A stretch of 64,000 bases of DNA from an uncultured Pseudomonadota bacterium (GTDB lineage Bacteria > Myxococcota_A > UBA796 > SXON01). Shown one piece after another: positions 24,962-32,334 of the stretch. A model generated the notes under the pieces. The model did not search any database and was not told where the DNA came from. It was given only the letters and a program-made list of their open reading frames with translations. The DNA lies in assembly GCA_903875225.1 (NCBI GenBank), contig CAIQVJ010000007.1:62001-126000 (forward strand), read 5' to 3'. The number at the start of each line of letters is the position of its first letter. The first letter of the stretch is position 1. Made by a program: the position numbers and the translations under genes.

Positions 24962-25380
24962 GTGCGCGCGCCGAACCGGGCCCACTTCGCGACCACGATG
25001 TGCGTGCCCACACCGCACTGGGACTCGATCTCGAAGTCGTCCACGAGTCGCCGCGTACCGGAGAGCCCGAGCCCGAGCGAGCGACGGGTGCTGAACCCTC
25101 CCTTCAGCACACGGGGGAGGTCCGCGATGCCGGGCCCGGCGTCGTGGAACTGCAGCCTCACCCCATGACGTCCGCCCTCCTCGACCTCCTCCACCGTCGC
25201 GGTCCCACCGTGGCCGTGGACCCACGCGTTTCGCGTGAGCTCCGAGGCCGCAGTCGAGATGGCCGCCACCGCGAATGCGTCGAAGCCGAGGCGCTGGGCG
25301 AGGTCGCGCACCCGCGTCCGAACGCGCACGACGTCGTCCTCGGAGTCGATCGGCAGGGCGCATGTCTCGAGTACGATCAC
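24958..25380 (-). CDS. rsbT: Stressosome serine/threonine kinase RsbT
   Basis: A 140-residue GHKL ATPase of the RsbT/RsbW group: N-box ISTAASELTRNAWVHGHGG, G1 box FHDAGPGIAD, and G2 GFSTRRSLGLGLSGTRRLVDDF. The segment LPRVLKGGFSTRRSLGLGL is the characteristic RsbT form. It phosphorylates RsbS and RsbR in the stressosome and, when released, binds a downstream partner. Start is GTG, 3 bp after the rsbS stop; its own stop overlaps the next start by 4 nt. The downstream target is not encoded here (no sigma factor or RsbU-like gene beside it). Confidence 0.93.
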   Translation of the reverse strand: MIVLETCALPIDSEDDVVRVRTRVRDLAQRLGFDAFAVAAISTAASELTRNAWVHGHGGTATVEEVEEGGRHGVRLQFHDAGPGIADLPRVLKGGFSTRRSLGLGLSGTRRLVDDFEIESQCGVGTHIVVAKWARFGART

Positions 25381-25383
25381 CGC

Positions 25384-25743
25384 CTACCGCCTCGGCAGGG
25401 CGAGCAGCGCCAGACCGTCGTCCACGTTCAACGCCGTGTCGATCCCCGTGAGGACCTGCCCCATGGTGATGAGCGTCGCGGCCACCTCGGGCCTCATCCC
25501 GACGAGGACCGTGTGCGCCCCCATCAACCTGGCCATCTGCGCCGTCTCCACGAGCACCCGGGCGACGTAGGTGTCGACGATGTCGAGCGCCGAGATGTCC
25601 AGGAGCACCCCGGAGGCCCCTGTCCGCTCGAGGCGGCTGAGCAGGTCTCCCTGGAAGGCCTCGGCCACGCGATCGGAGAGATCGCCCTGGATCGCGCTCA
25701 GGAGCGTGTCGCGGATGCGGATGACGGGGATGGACGAGACCAT
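25384..25743 (-). CDS. rsbS: Stressosome scaffold RsbS (STAS domain)
   Basis: A 119-residue single STAS domain. It matches RsbS through VLLDISALDIVDTYVAR and the C-terminal VLTGIDTALNVDDGLALL. In B. subtilis RsbS the phosphorylated residue is Ser59 in the sequence I-V-D-S. Here the same position (residue 58) is threonine. The ATG overlaps the rsbR stop (TGATG), so translation is coupled and equal stoichiometry is likely for the mixed RsbR/RsbS core. Confidence 0.93.
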   Translation of the reverse strand: MVSSIPVIRIRDTLLSAIQGDLSDRVAEAFQGDLLSRLERTGASGVLLDISALDIVDTYVARVLVETAQMARLMGAHTVLVGMRPEVAATLITMGQVLTGIDTALNVDDGLALLALPRR

Positions 25744-26726
25744 CAGCTCGCTGCCGCGGTGATCTTCCGGCCGAGCAGCGAGAGCGCGAGCTCGATGCCG
25801 TCTGCAAGCCGGCTGCGGGTGTGCATCGCCGAGATGTCCACTCCCAGCTCGACGACGGTGCGCGCCACCTGCGGGCTGATGCCCGTGAGGATGGTGCTCG
25901 CGCCGAGCAGCCGGACCGCGGCGGTGGCGCGAAGAAGGTGGTCGGCGACCTGGGTATCGACCACCGCGACCCCGGCGATGTCGATGATCATGACCTTGGC
26001 CTCCTGATCGCTCACGCGCTTGAGCACCGTCTCCATGATCCCCTGCGCTCGTGCGCTGTCGATGGTGCCCACCAGGGGCAGGAGGAGCACGCGGTCGAAC
26101 ACCCGGATCACAGGAGTGGAGAGCTCGTCGACCGCTGCCCGGTGGCGGGCGACGGTCTCGATCTGGGCCGCGACGTACGTGTCTACCGCCAGCGCGAGGT
26201 CGAAGAACACCAATCGCTGCAGGCTCGCCTCGGCGAGCTGCGCCTCGGCGAGAGGAAGCTCCTTGCGGAGGGCGGCGGCGCTGAGCTGGAGGTAGCGATT
26301 GTAGGCTCCGAGGTACCACTTGAGCGGCAGCCCGACGCGTTCGTGCACGTGTCCCACCCGGAGCCGATCCTCGACATACGCAAGATCGCACCGCCCATCG
26401 AACAACCCCAGAAAGTAGCTCTGCTGTGCGCGCTGGAGCCGGTTGACGAGCTGCGGGTCCCCCAGGAATTCCCGGGTTCGCGGGTGTTCGAGCAGGAGGT
26501 CGTAGAACCCCGCGATGATGCTGGTCATGTGGCGCTCCGCCACGGGCCGGAGCGCGCCGAGCCGCTCGAGGTCTTCCTGCGTGATGCCGAAAAACCGCCG
26601 GCGATTGGCCAGTTCATCCGCGTCGAGCTTGAGCCGACGCATGTAGTCAGGCTGGGATTCTGAACGCATCCGTAGGCTCTCCAGAGGCGCACCGGTAAGG
26701 TGGTTGACTCGGTCCAGCAACGTCAC
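25743..26726 (-). CDS. rsbR: Globin-coupled stressosome sensor RsbR
   Basis: The 327-residue protein starts at GTG 26726, overlapping the histidine kinase stop (GTGA). Residues ~35-195 form a protoglobin/globin-coupled-sensor domain with RVGHVHERVGLPLKWYLGAY; His128 corresponds to the proximal haem ligand of that family, so it should bind haem and sense O2, NO or CO. Residues ~203-320 are a STAS domain with Thr258 (VVDT) and Thr290 (VARTVVELG), equivalent to the two phosphothreonines of B. subtilis RsbRA (Thr171, Thr205). Both are kept, so the switch chemistry looks intact. Vibrio stressosomes use a similar haem sensor. Confidence 0.93.
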   Translation of the reverse strand: MTLLDRVNHLTGAPLESLRMRSESQPDYMRRLKLDADELANRRRFFGITQEDLERLGALRPVAERHMTSIIAGFYDLLLEHPRTREFLGDPQLVNRLQRAQQSYFLGLFDGRCDLAYVEDRLRVGHVHERVGLPLKWYLGAYNRYLQLSAAALRKELPLAEAQLAEASLQRLVFFDLALAVDTYVAAQIETVARHRAAVDELSTPVIRVFDRVLLLPLVGTIDSARAQGIMETVLKRVSDQEAKVMIIDIAGVAVVDTQVADHLLRATAAVRLLGASTILTGISPQVARTVVELGVDISAMHTRSRLADGIELALSLLGRKITAAAS

Positions 26727-27880
26727 GCCGGGAGGCGAATTCTAAACACTGCGCCGCCACCCTCCGGATTCAGCAAATCCAGAGCGCCGTTGTGGCGCTC
26801 GACCACCCCGCGCGCGATTGCCAATCCAAGCCCGGTTCCCCCGCCGCGTGTGGTGAAGAACGGCTCGAAGATCCGCGCCCGCAGCTCCTCTGGAACGCCC
26901 GGACCGTTGTCACACACGGCGAGCTCCGCCCAGCCCGGCGTTCGTCCCACGGCCAGGGTGATCTCCCCGCGCCCCTTCAGCGCCTGTGAAGCGTTCAGCA
27001 CGAGGTTGAGCACCACCCCCCAGAGCTGGTCCCGGTCCGCCCGGCACGAGACCGCGCTGCCGATCACGGTGAGGGAGATGCCCGCGCTCGCCGGATCCGA
27101 GGCTGCGCTCTCCACGGCCTCCCGGGCGAACTTGACCAGCTCCACCGGTCCGAGGTTCGGCTCCTTGGGGCGCGCGTAGGTGAGGAGCTCCGTGATCATG
27201 GCGTTCAACCCCGCGAGGCGGTCGAGCACCATCCGGACGATCTTCTGCTCGGAGGGCGCCGACGCGAGCCGACCCTCCAGGATCTGCAGGGCGCCGCCCA
27301 TGGCGGCCAGCGGGTTCCTCACTTCATGCGTGACGACCGCGGCCATCTCGCCCAGGATCCGCAGCCGTTCGGAGCGAAGCAACGCCTCGCGGGATTGGCG
27401 CAGATCGTCGAGGGTGCGGCGGAGCTCGGCCTCGTGGAACGCCTTGTCGAGGGCGACGGCCGCGAGGTTGGTCATCGCTTCCGCGAGCTCCTCGGTGGCC
27501 CGGTTGGGCTCGACCGCACGTTGATCAAGCAGCACCAGCGCGCCGTACAGCCCACCTCCGCTCACCAGCGGGTAGGTTCGCGCGTCGGAGCAACTGCCGG
27601 CGCTGGCGTCGATCAGCAGCTGGATGAAGTCGCCATCGAGGTCCACGCCCGCGCTCGTGAGGCCGAGCAGCGAATCTGGAAGCCCCCGGACATGGAGCAC
27701 CCGCGGGCCCTCCCCGCCGCCCATCCCGATGACGACAGAAGCAGAAACCTGCAGGCCAAAGGCCGCGGTCGCCAGGTGGGCCAGGATTTCGGCCGGGTCC
27801 ACGGCCGAAGCCAGCAGCCGGCTGAACCCGACGAGCAGCTCGATCGCGCTCGGTGCCTCGTGTGTGCTGGACGTAGCCAC
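26723..27880 (-). CDS. GAF-domain sensor histidine kinase
   Basis: A 385-residue soluble kinase. GAF-like domain at residues ~15-150; dimerisation/phosphoacceptor helix GEMAAVVTHEVRNPLAAMGG (His ~190); N box WGVVLNLVLNASQAL; G1 CDNGPGVPEE; F box FEPFFTTRGGGTGLGLAIARG. No transmembrane segments. First gene of the stressosome operon, starting at GTG with GGATTAG only 10 nt upstream, so the transcript may begin almost at the start codon. No response regulator gene adjoins, so its phosphoryl acceptor is elsewhere or it works within the stressosome. Confidence 0.92.
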   Translation of the reverse strand: MATSSTHEAPSAIELLVGFSRLLASAVDPAEILAHLATAAFGLQVSASVVIGMGGGEGPRVLHVRGLPDSLLGLTSAGVDLDGDFIQLLIDASAGSCSDARTYPLVSGGGLYGALVLLDQRAVEPNRATEELAEAMTNLAAVALDKAFHEAELRRTLDDLRQSREALLRSERLRILGEMAAVVTHEVRNPLAAMGGALQILEGRLASAPSEQKIVRMVLDRLAGLNAMITELLTYARPKEPNLGPVELVKFAREAVESAASDPASAGISLTVIGSAVSCRADRDQLWGVVLNLVLNASQALKGRGEITLAVGRTPGWAELAVCDNGPGVPEELRARIFEPFFTTRGGGTGLGLAIARGVVERHNGALDLLNPEGGGAVFRIRLPA

Positions 27881-27933
27881 GTGGCGCTACTAATCCAAAA
27901 CGGTCCGGGCGGATGGTCCCAGTCGGTACAGGG

Positions 27934-29187
27934 TCACTGCCCGGTGTGCACGGTCACCTCCACCGACTGTCCAGGCCGAAGCTGGATGTCGGCGGGCAGG
28001 TCGGCCCACGCGATACGCACGGGCACGCGCTGCACCACCTTCACGAAGTTTCCCGACGCGTTGTCGGGCGCGAGCATCGAGAACCGCGATCCCGTACCCG
28101 GCGCGACGCTGTCGACGACCCCATGAAAAGCACGCCCGGGAAAGCCGTCCACCACCACGTCGACCGGGGCGCCGGCCCGCATGTCCGCGATCTGCGTCTC
28201 CTTGAAGTTCGCGACCACGTAGGTGACCTGCGGCACCACGGTGGCCACCTGCTGCCCCGCCACGACGAGTTGCCCGGGATGGACGGAGACGCGGGACACG
28301 ATGCCGTCGGCGGGGGCGAGCACCGTGGCGTAGCCATGTGCGATCTTCGCCAGGTCGAGCGCGGCCCTCGCTGCGTCGAGGTTCGCGTGCGCGAGGGCGG
28401 AGTTGGCCCGGGCGACCGCGATCTTCGCGTCCACCGGGGTGTTTGCGTCCACCGCTCCCCCCGCCTCGGCCATCCGGCTCCGGGCGGCGACACTCGCATC
28501 CTGGGCCGCGAGCAACTGCGCCGTGGCACCCTGCAGACCGGCAGTCGCCCCGGCATCGGCGGAGACTGCAGCGTCCAGCGCCTGCTGCGTCGCCGCGCCC
28601 GCCGCGAAGAGCGAACGCAGCCGGGTGAGGTCCGTCGCCGCGCGCGTGGCCTCGGACGTCCTCCTCGTGAGCTCGGCCTTCGCCGCGTCGATCTGGGCGT
28701 CGGCGCTCCCGAGCTGCGCGCGCGTCGTCGTCACCTGGGCCTCTGCCGTCGAGAGGCCGCCGCGCGCCGAAGCCTCCGCGATGCCCACCTGCGCATCCGC
28801 AACCCCGGCCTGAGCCTCTGCCGCCGCCTCGGCCGCCTGCGCCTGCCGCTCACGCGCCGAGAGCTCGGCATCGTCGATCACCAGCACCACGTCGCCCTTG
28901 TGTACCGGGCTGTTCTCCGCCACCTGCACGGCAGCCACCTGCCCCGCGGTGCGGACGGAGACGGCCACGACGTCGGCGTCCACGAGGGCATTGTCCGTGG
29001 ACTGTTCGTCGGCGGTGACGAGGCGGTAGATCCCCAGGGTGGCGAGGGCGACGATCAGGCCCACTCCGAGGAGGACTACGCCTTTGCGGCCCTTCTTCTC
29101 GCGGACGGCCTCGGCGACGGGGGTCTCGGGCGCCGAAGCGTCGGGCTCGGCGGTGACAGGGACGGGAGCGGCGTTTGACATGGACAT
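27934..29187 (-). CDS. emrA: HlyD/EmrA-family membrane fusion protein
   Basis: 417 residues: cytosolic N-terminus, one membrane helix (GVVLLGVGLIVALATLGIYRL, ~34-54), then the biotinyl-lipoyl half DNALVDADVVAVSVRTAGQV. A long alanine-rich coiled-coil hairpin (~110-290) follows, then the second lipoyl half VLAPADGIVSRVSVHPGQLV and a beta-barrel. This is the periplasmic adaptor that links an EmrB-type pump to an outer-membrane channel. The ATG (29187) overlaps the emrB stop (TAATG). No TolC gene is present in this operon. Confidence 0.92.
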   Translation of the reverse strand: MSMSNAAPVPVTAEPDASAPETPVAEAVREKKGRKGVVLLGVGLIVALATLGIYRLVTADEQSTDNALVDADVVAVSVRTAGQVAAVQVAENSPVHKGDVVLVIDDAELSARERQAQAAEAAAEAQAGVADAQVGIAEASARGGLSTAEAQVTTTRAQLGSADAQIDAAKAELTRRTSEATRAATDLTRLRSLFAAGAATQQALDAAVSADAGATAGLQGATAQLLAAQDASVAARSRMAEAGGAVDANTPVDAKIAVARANSALAHANLDAARAALDLAKIAHGYATVLAPADGIVSRVSVHPGQLVVAGQQVATVVPQVTYVVANFKETQIADMRAGAPVDVVVDGFPGRAFHGVVDSVAPGTGSRFSMLAPDNASGNFVKVVQRVPVRIAWADLPADIQLRPGQSVEVTVHTGQ

Positions 29188-30794
29188 TACTCGATTTCGA
29201 CGTGAATTTTCTGAACGGGCGCGTCGGCAGGGCGACGGAGCAGCAGGACCAACGGCGCACAGCCCACGAACAGGAGCGCCCCGACCGCGAAGGTCTTCTC
29301 GAAGCCGAGGACCATCCCCTGGCGTGCGACGGTCCCCGCGAGACCGCCGAGCCCGAGGCCCTGGGCCGTGGCGAGGTCGAGCCCGTGGGCCACCCCGTCC
29401 GCGACGGTCTGGCCGATGCGGCCCACGACCTCCTGGCGATCCGGTGAGAGCTGCCACTTCAGCGACTCATGGGCCTCCACGATGTACCGGGAGAGCAGCG
29501 TGGACAGCGTCGCCAGGCCCATCGAGGCGCCGATCTGACGAATCAGGGACGAGAGCCCCGTGGCATCCGCCAGCCGCGCACGCGGGATCCGGGAGAGTGC
29601 GAGCGTGCTCAACGGTACCAGCAGCAGGGAGAGCCCGAAGCCCTGGAGCAGGATGCTCGCCAGGATCTCGGCCCGGCCCGACTGCAGTGTGAGCCCCGCG
29701 AGCCCCCACTGCCCCCAGGCGCAGAGCGCGAGGCCGAGCCCCGCGAACAGCATCGGGGGAAAGCGGTTGTAGAACTTCCCCACGAGCGGCATCACGACGA
29801 CCATGGCGAGCGTGCGCGGCATGAGCGCCATCCCCGACTGCGTCGCCGTGTAGCCGAGGAGCTCCTGCATGAACATCGGGAGCAGGAACATGCCGGACAT
29901 CATCACGGACATGGTCGCGGCGGAGACGAGCGTGCCAGTGGCGAAGGTGCGGTCCTGGAACAGGCGCAGGTTCACCGCCGGAACCACCGTCGTCAGCTCG
30001 CGCAGGATGAACGCAGCGCCGCCGAACACCGCGACCAGGGAGAGCACCACGATCAGGTTCGAGTCGAACCAGTCGGCCGACTGCCCCTCCTCCAGCACGT
30101 ACTGGACCGCGAGCAGGGTGGTCCACAGGAGCGCGATGCCGAGCCAGTCCATGTGCTTGCGCTGCCGGGCGGCGAGCGCCCGCATCTCGGCCTTCAGGTC
30201 CTCCGGCTCGACCACGAAGCGCGAGACCATGAAGAGGCCGACCACCCCGATCGGGAGGTTGATGAAGAAGATCCAGGACCAGTGGAAGTTGTCGACGATC
30301 AGGCCACCCAGCGTGGGACCGAAAGCCGGGCCGACCATGATGGCCACCGTGAACAGCGCCATGGCCGTGCCCTGCTCCTCGGGCGGGAAGGTCTGGCGCA
30401 GGATCGCCTGCTCGGTCGGCTGGAGCGCGCCGGCGCCGAACCCCTGCACGATGCGGAAGACGATGAGCGAGCCGAGGCTCCACGACAGGCCACACAGCGC
30501 CGAGCCGACGACGAAGAGCCCGAGGCAGAACAGGTACACCCGCTTCTGGCCGAACAAGCGACCGAAAAACCCGGTGAGCGGCATGACGAGCACCGTCGCC
30601 ATCGAGTACCCGGTGGAGATCCAGGTGATCTCCTGCATCGTCGCACCGACCGAGGCGCGGATCTGGGAGAGCCCCACGTTCACGATCGAGGCGTCGATCG
30701 CCCCCATGAGCGTGCCGAACGTCACCGCGAGGGCGACGATCCACTTCCGTTCGATGCCCCACAACCGCGGGGCGGCGGGTGCTGCGGCGCTCAT
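29187..30794 (-). CDS. emrB: DHA2-family multidrug efflux transporter (EmrB type)
   Basis: 535 residues with 14 predicted membrane helices. Family motifs: LMGAIDASIVNVGLSQIRAS in helix 1, TGYSMATVLVMPLTGFFGRL, and the antiporter motif C-like GPAFGPTLGGLIVDNFHWSW. Proton-driven export of hydrophobic compounds together with EmrA is the known family role. The start at 30794 overlaps the tetR stop (ATGA); longer readings enter tetR in another frame. Regulation is probably by the co-transcribed TetR. Confidence 0.93.
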   Translation of the reverse strand: MSAAAPAAPRLWGIERKWIVALAVTFGTLMGAIDASIVNVGLSQIRASVGATMQEITWISTGYSMATVLVMPLTGFFGRLFGQKRVYLFCLGLFVVGSALCGLSWSLGSLIVFRIVQGFGAGALQPTEQAILRQTFPPEEQGTAMALFTVAIMVGPAFGPTLGGLIVDNFHWSWIFFINLPIGVVGLFMVSRFVVEPEDLKAEMRALAARQRKHMDWLGIALLWTTLLAVQYVLEEGQSADWFDSNLIVVLSLVAVFGGAAFILRELTTVVPAVNLRLFQDRTFATGTLVSAATMSVMMSGMFLLPMFMQELLGYTATQSGMALMPRTLAMVVVMPLVGKFYNRFPPMLFAGLGLALCAWGQWGLAGLTLQSGRAEILASILLQGFGLSLLLVPLSTLALSRIPRARLADATGLSSLIRQIGASMGLATLSTLLSRYIVEAHESLKWQLSPDRQEVVGRIGQTVADGVAHGLDLATAQGLGLGGLAGTVARQGMVLGFEKTFAVGALLFVGCAPLVLLLRRPADAPVQKIHVEIE

Positions 30795-31408
30795 CGAGCG
30801 GCTGCGCCGTAGAGGAACTGCCGGGTCACGAGACGCGCGACCTCCTCGGACGTCTGCGCCGCCGCGCGCGGCGAGAGCACGAGCGTGGAGTGTAGCAGGC
30901 CGAGCAGCAGCACGGGCTGCAGCAGGTCCGGGTCGGCGCCCAGCAGCCCCTCGGCACGGCCGCGCTGGAGCACGACATCCAGGCGCTCGACGACGGCCGC
31001 ACGCAGCGCCACCCGTCGCGGGTGACACGGGGGCAGCTCGGCCTGGAGGGTGACCCTGCGGAACGCCGCGTGCAGCTTGGTGACCTCGGTGATGACGTGC
31101 AGGACGGAGCCGAGCTGCTCCTCGAAGCACACGTGGGCGGTCGCCTCCCGAGCCCTGTCGATCGCGGTCAGCAGCTCCTGGAAGCGTGCATCCAGCAGCG
31201 CCTGAACCAGCCCGTCGCGGTCGCTGAAGTGTTTGTACAGCGTGCCGACCGCCACACCCGCCCGACTCGCGATGGCGTCCATCCCCGCCTGCAGCCCCTG
31301 CTCGGCGAACACCTCTTCTGCGGCCTCCAGGATCGCCTGGGAGGCGAACGCGCGAAGGCGCGTTCGCATCGGCGTAGGACCGGTGTCGAGTCGTGAATCA
31401 TCGTTCAT
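30791..31408 (-). CDS. TetR-family repressor of the efflux operon
   Basis: 205 residues: N-terminal helix-turn-helix (ILEAAEEVFAEQGLQAGMDA, ASRAGVAVGTLYKHFSDRDG, residues ~25-70) and a helical ligand-binding domain. The start at 31408 fits the domain. The first codon lies inside an inverted repeat and a promoter ends about 10 nt before it, so the mRNA probably has almost no leader. First gene of tetR-emrB-emrA with 4-nt overlaps; autoregulation plus pump control is the expected logic. Confidence 0.92.
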   Translation of the reverse strand: MNDDSRLDTGPTPMRTRLRAFASQAILEAAEEVFAEQGLQAGMDAIASRAGVAVGTLYKHFSDRDGLVQALLDARFQELLTAIDRAREATAHVCFEEQLGSVLHVITEVTKLHAAFRRVTLQAELPPCHPRRVALRAAVVERLDVVLQRGRAEGLLGADPDLLQPVLLLGLLHSTLVLSPRAAAQTSEEVARLVTRQFLYGAAAR

Positions 31409-31412
31409 GATT
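31396..31412. promoter_or_regulatory. Inverted repeat over the tetR start codon (candidate operator)
   Basis: AATCAT (31396-31401) and ATGATT (31407-31412) are perfect inverted arms with a 5-nt spacer. The dyad covers the predicted transcription start and the ATG (31406-31408), an effective place for a self-repressing TetR protein to bind. Confidence 0.4.
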
Positions 31413-31417
31413 TGAAG

Positions 31418-31446
31418 ACCATAGTGCACGACTGCGTCACCCGCAA
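31418..31446 (-). promoter_or_regulatory. Predicted tetR-emrBA promoter
   Basis: On the minus strand TTGCGG (31441-31446) and TATGGT (31418-31423) are spaced by 17 bp. The start point would fall a few nt before the ATG at 31408; no ribosome site is present, consistent with a leaderless message. Confidence 0.45.
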
Positions 31447-31517
31447 CACCAATGTGCCCGGCGGGTGGATCGGAGACTGCACCCCGACAGACCCGGCGCC
31501 CCCGCGACGGCGATCCG

Positions 31518-32312
31518 TCAGTCCACCCGGCACAACACCTCGCCGCACTCGAGGAGCTCCCCGGTCTCCACGTCGGCGACTGCGCCCCAGCAATGGTAGC
31601 CATCCCCGGGGAGCGGGGCGGTCCCCCGCACCGTCAGCTTCTTCGGCTCCGCGAGCCAAGGTTGCACGTCGGACGGGGGGCTGGCCCCATGGCACGTCGC
31701 CAACGCCGCCACGACGGCCTCGCGGGAGACGACGCCGCGAAAGGCCCGCAGCTCACCGACGTGGAAGCCACTCGTGGCGCGCTGATCAGCGAAGGACTGA
31801 AGGACGGAGGCGTCGCTCTCGAACGTGGCGCCGGGCCCGCTTCGCACACGGACGCCCTCCTCGATCGGGAGGGAGACCCAGTCCATCGTCACCACCCACC
31901 GGATCGTGAACGTCGCCCAGTCGGGCCGGTCGTCCATCCAGATGGACTCGACGGACACGTGCTGGGCGACCCAATCGGCGGGGAGCGCGAGCTGCTCGCC
32001 GAGGTGGCGGCGCCAGAGATCGACCCAGTGGCAGCCGCTCGGCTCGTTCCCCGGGCACGAGTCCCGGGGGTCCTCAGCCGCCATGCGCCGTGCGTCGGTG
32101 ACGGAGCCGGGCTCCTCCGCGCTCGCGGGCGAAACGTCCGGCGGCGTGGCCGGCCGGTCCTGCGGGGGCGCGCCGACCGGGCCGGGCGGAACGGGCTGCT
32201 GCTGGGCGCCGACCGGGAGCGGTTGTGGGGCGACGGCAGACGGGGTGACCGCGATCGGCATCCGAGCGGGTGCGGGCACGCAGCCCGCCAGCATGAGGAG
32301 GATGGGGCTCAT
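31518..32312 (-). CDS. Lipoprotein of unknown function next to a Ser/Thr kinase
   Basis: 264 residues with a very short lipoprotein signal (MSPILLMLAGC, lipobox LAGC). A Pro/Ala-rich linker follows (~12-70), then a globular part with several Cys (DSCPGNEPSGCHW, CHGA, YHCWGAV, ECGEVLCRVD) that may form disulfides. No domain recognised. It starts 22 bp after the kinase stop and is probably co-transcribed, so it may be the envelope partner or output of that kinase (inference). Confidence 0.75.
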   Translation of the reverse strand: MSPILLMLAGCVPAPARMPIAVTPSAVAPQPLPVGAQQQPVPPGPVGAPPQDRPATPPDVSPASAEEPGSVTDARRMAAEDPRDSCPGNEPSGCHWVDLWRRHLGEQLALPADWVAQHVSVESIWMDDRPDWATFTIRWVVTMDWVSLPIEEGVRVRSGPGATFESDASVLQSFADQRATSGFHVGELRAFRGVVSREAVVAALATCHGASPPSDVQPWLAEPKKLTVRGTAPLPGDGYHCWGAVADVETGELLECGEVLCRVD

Positions 32313-32334
32313 CCGCCCCTCCTACGCCGCAGGG

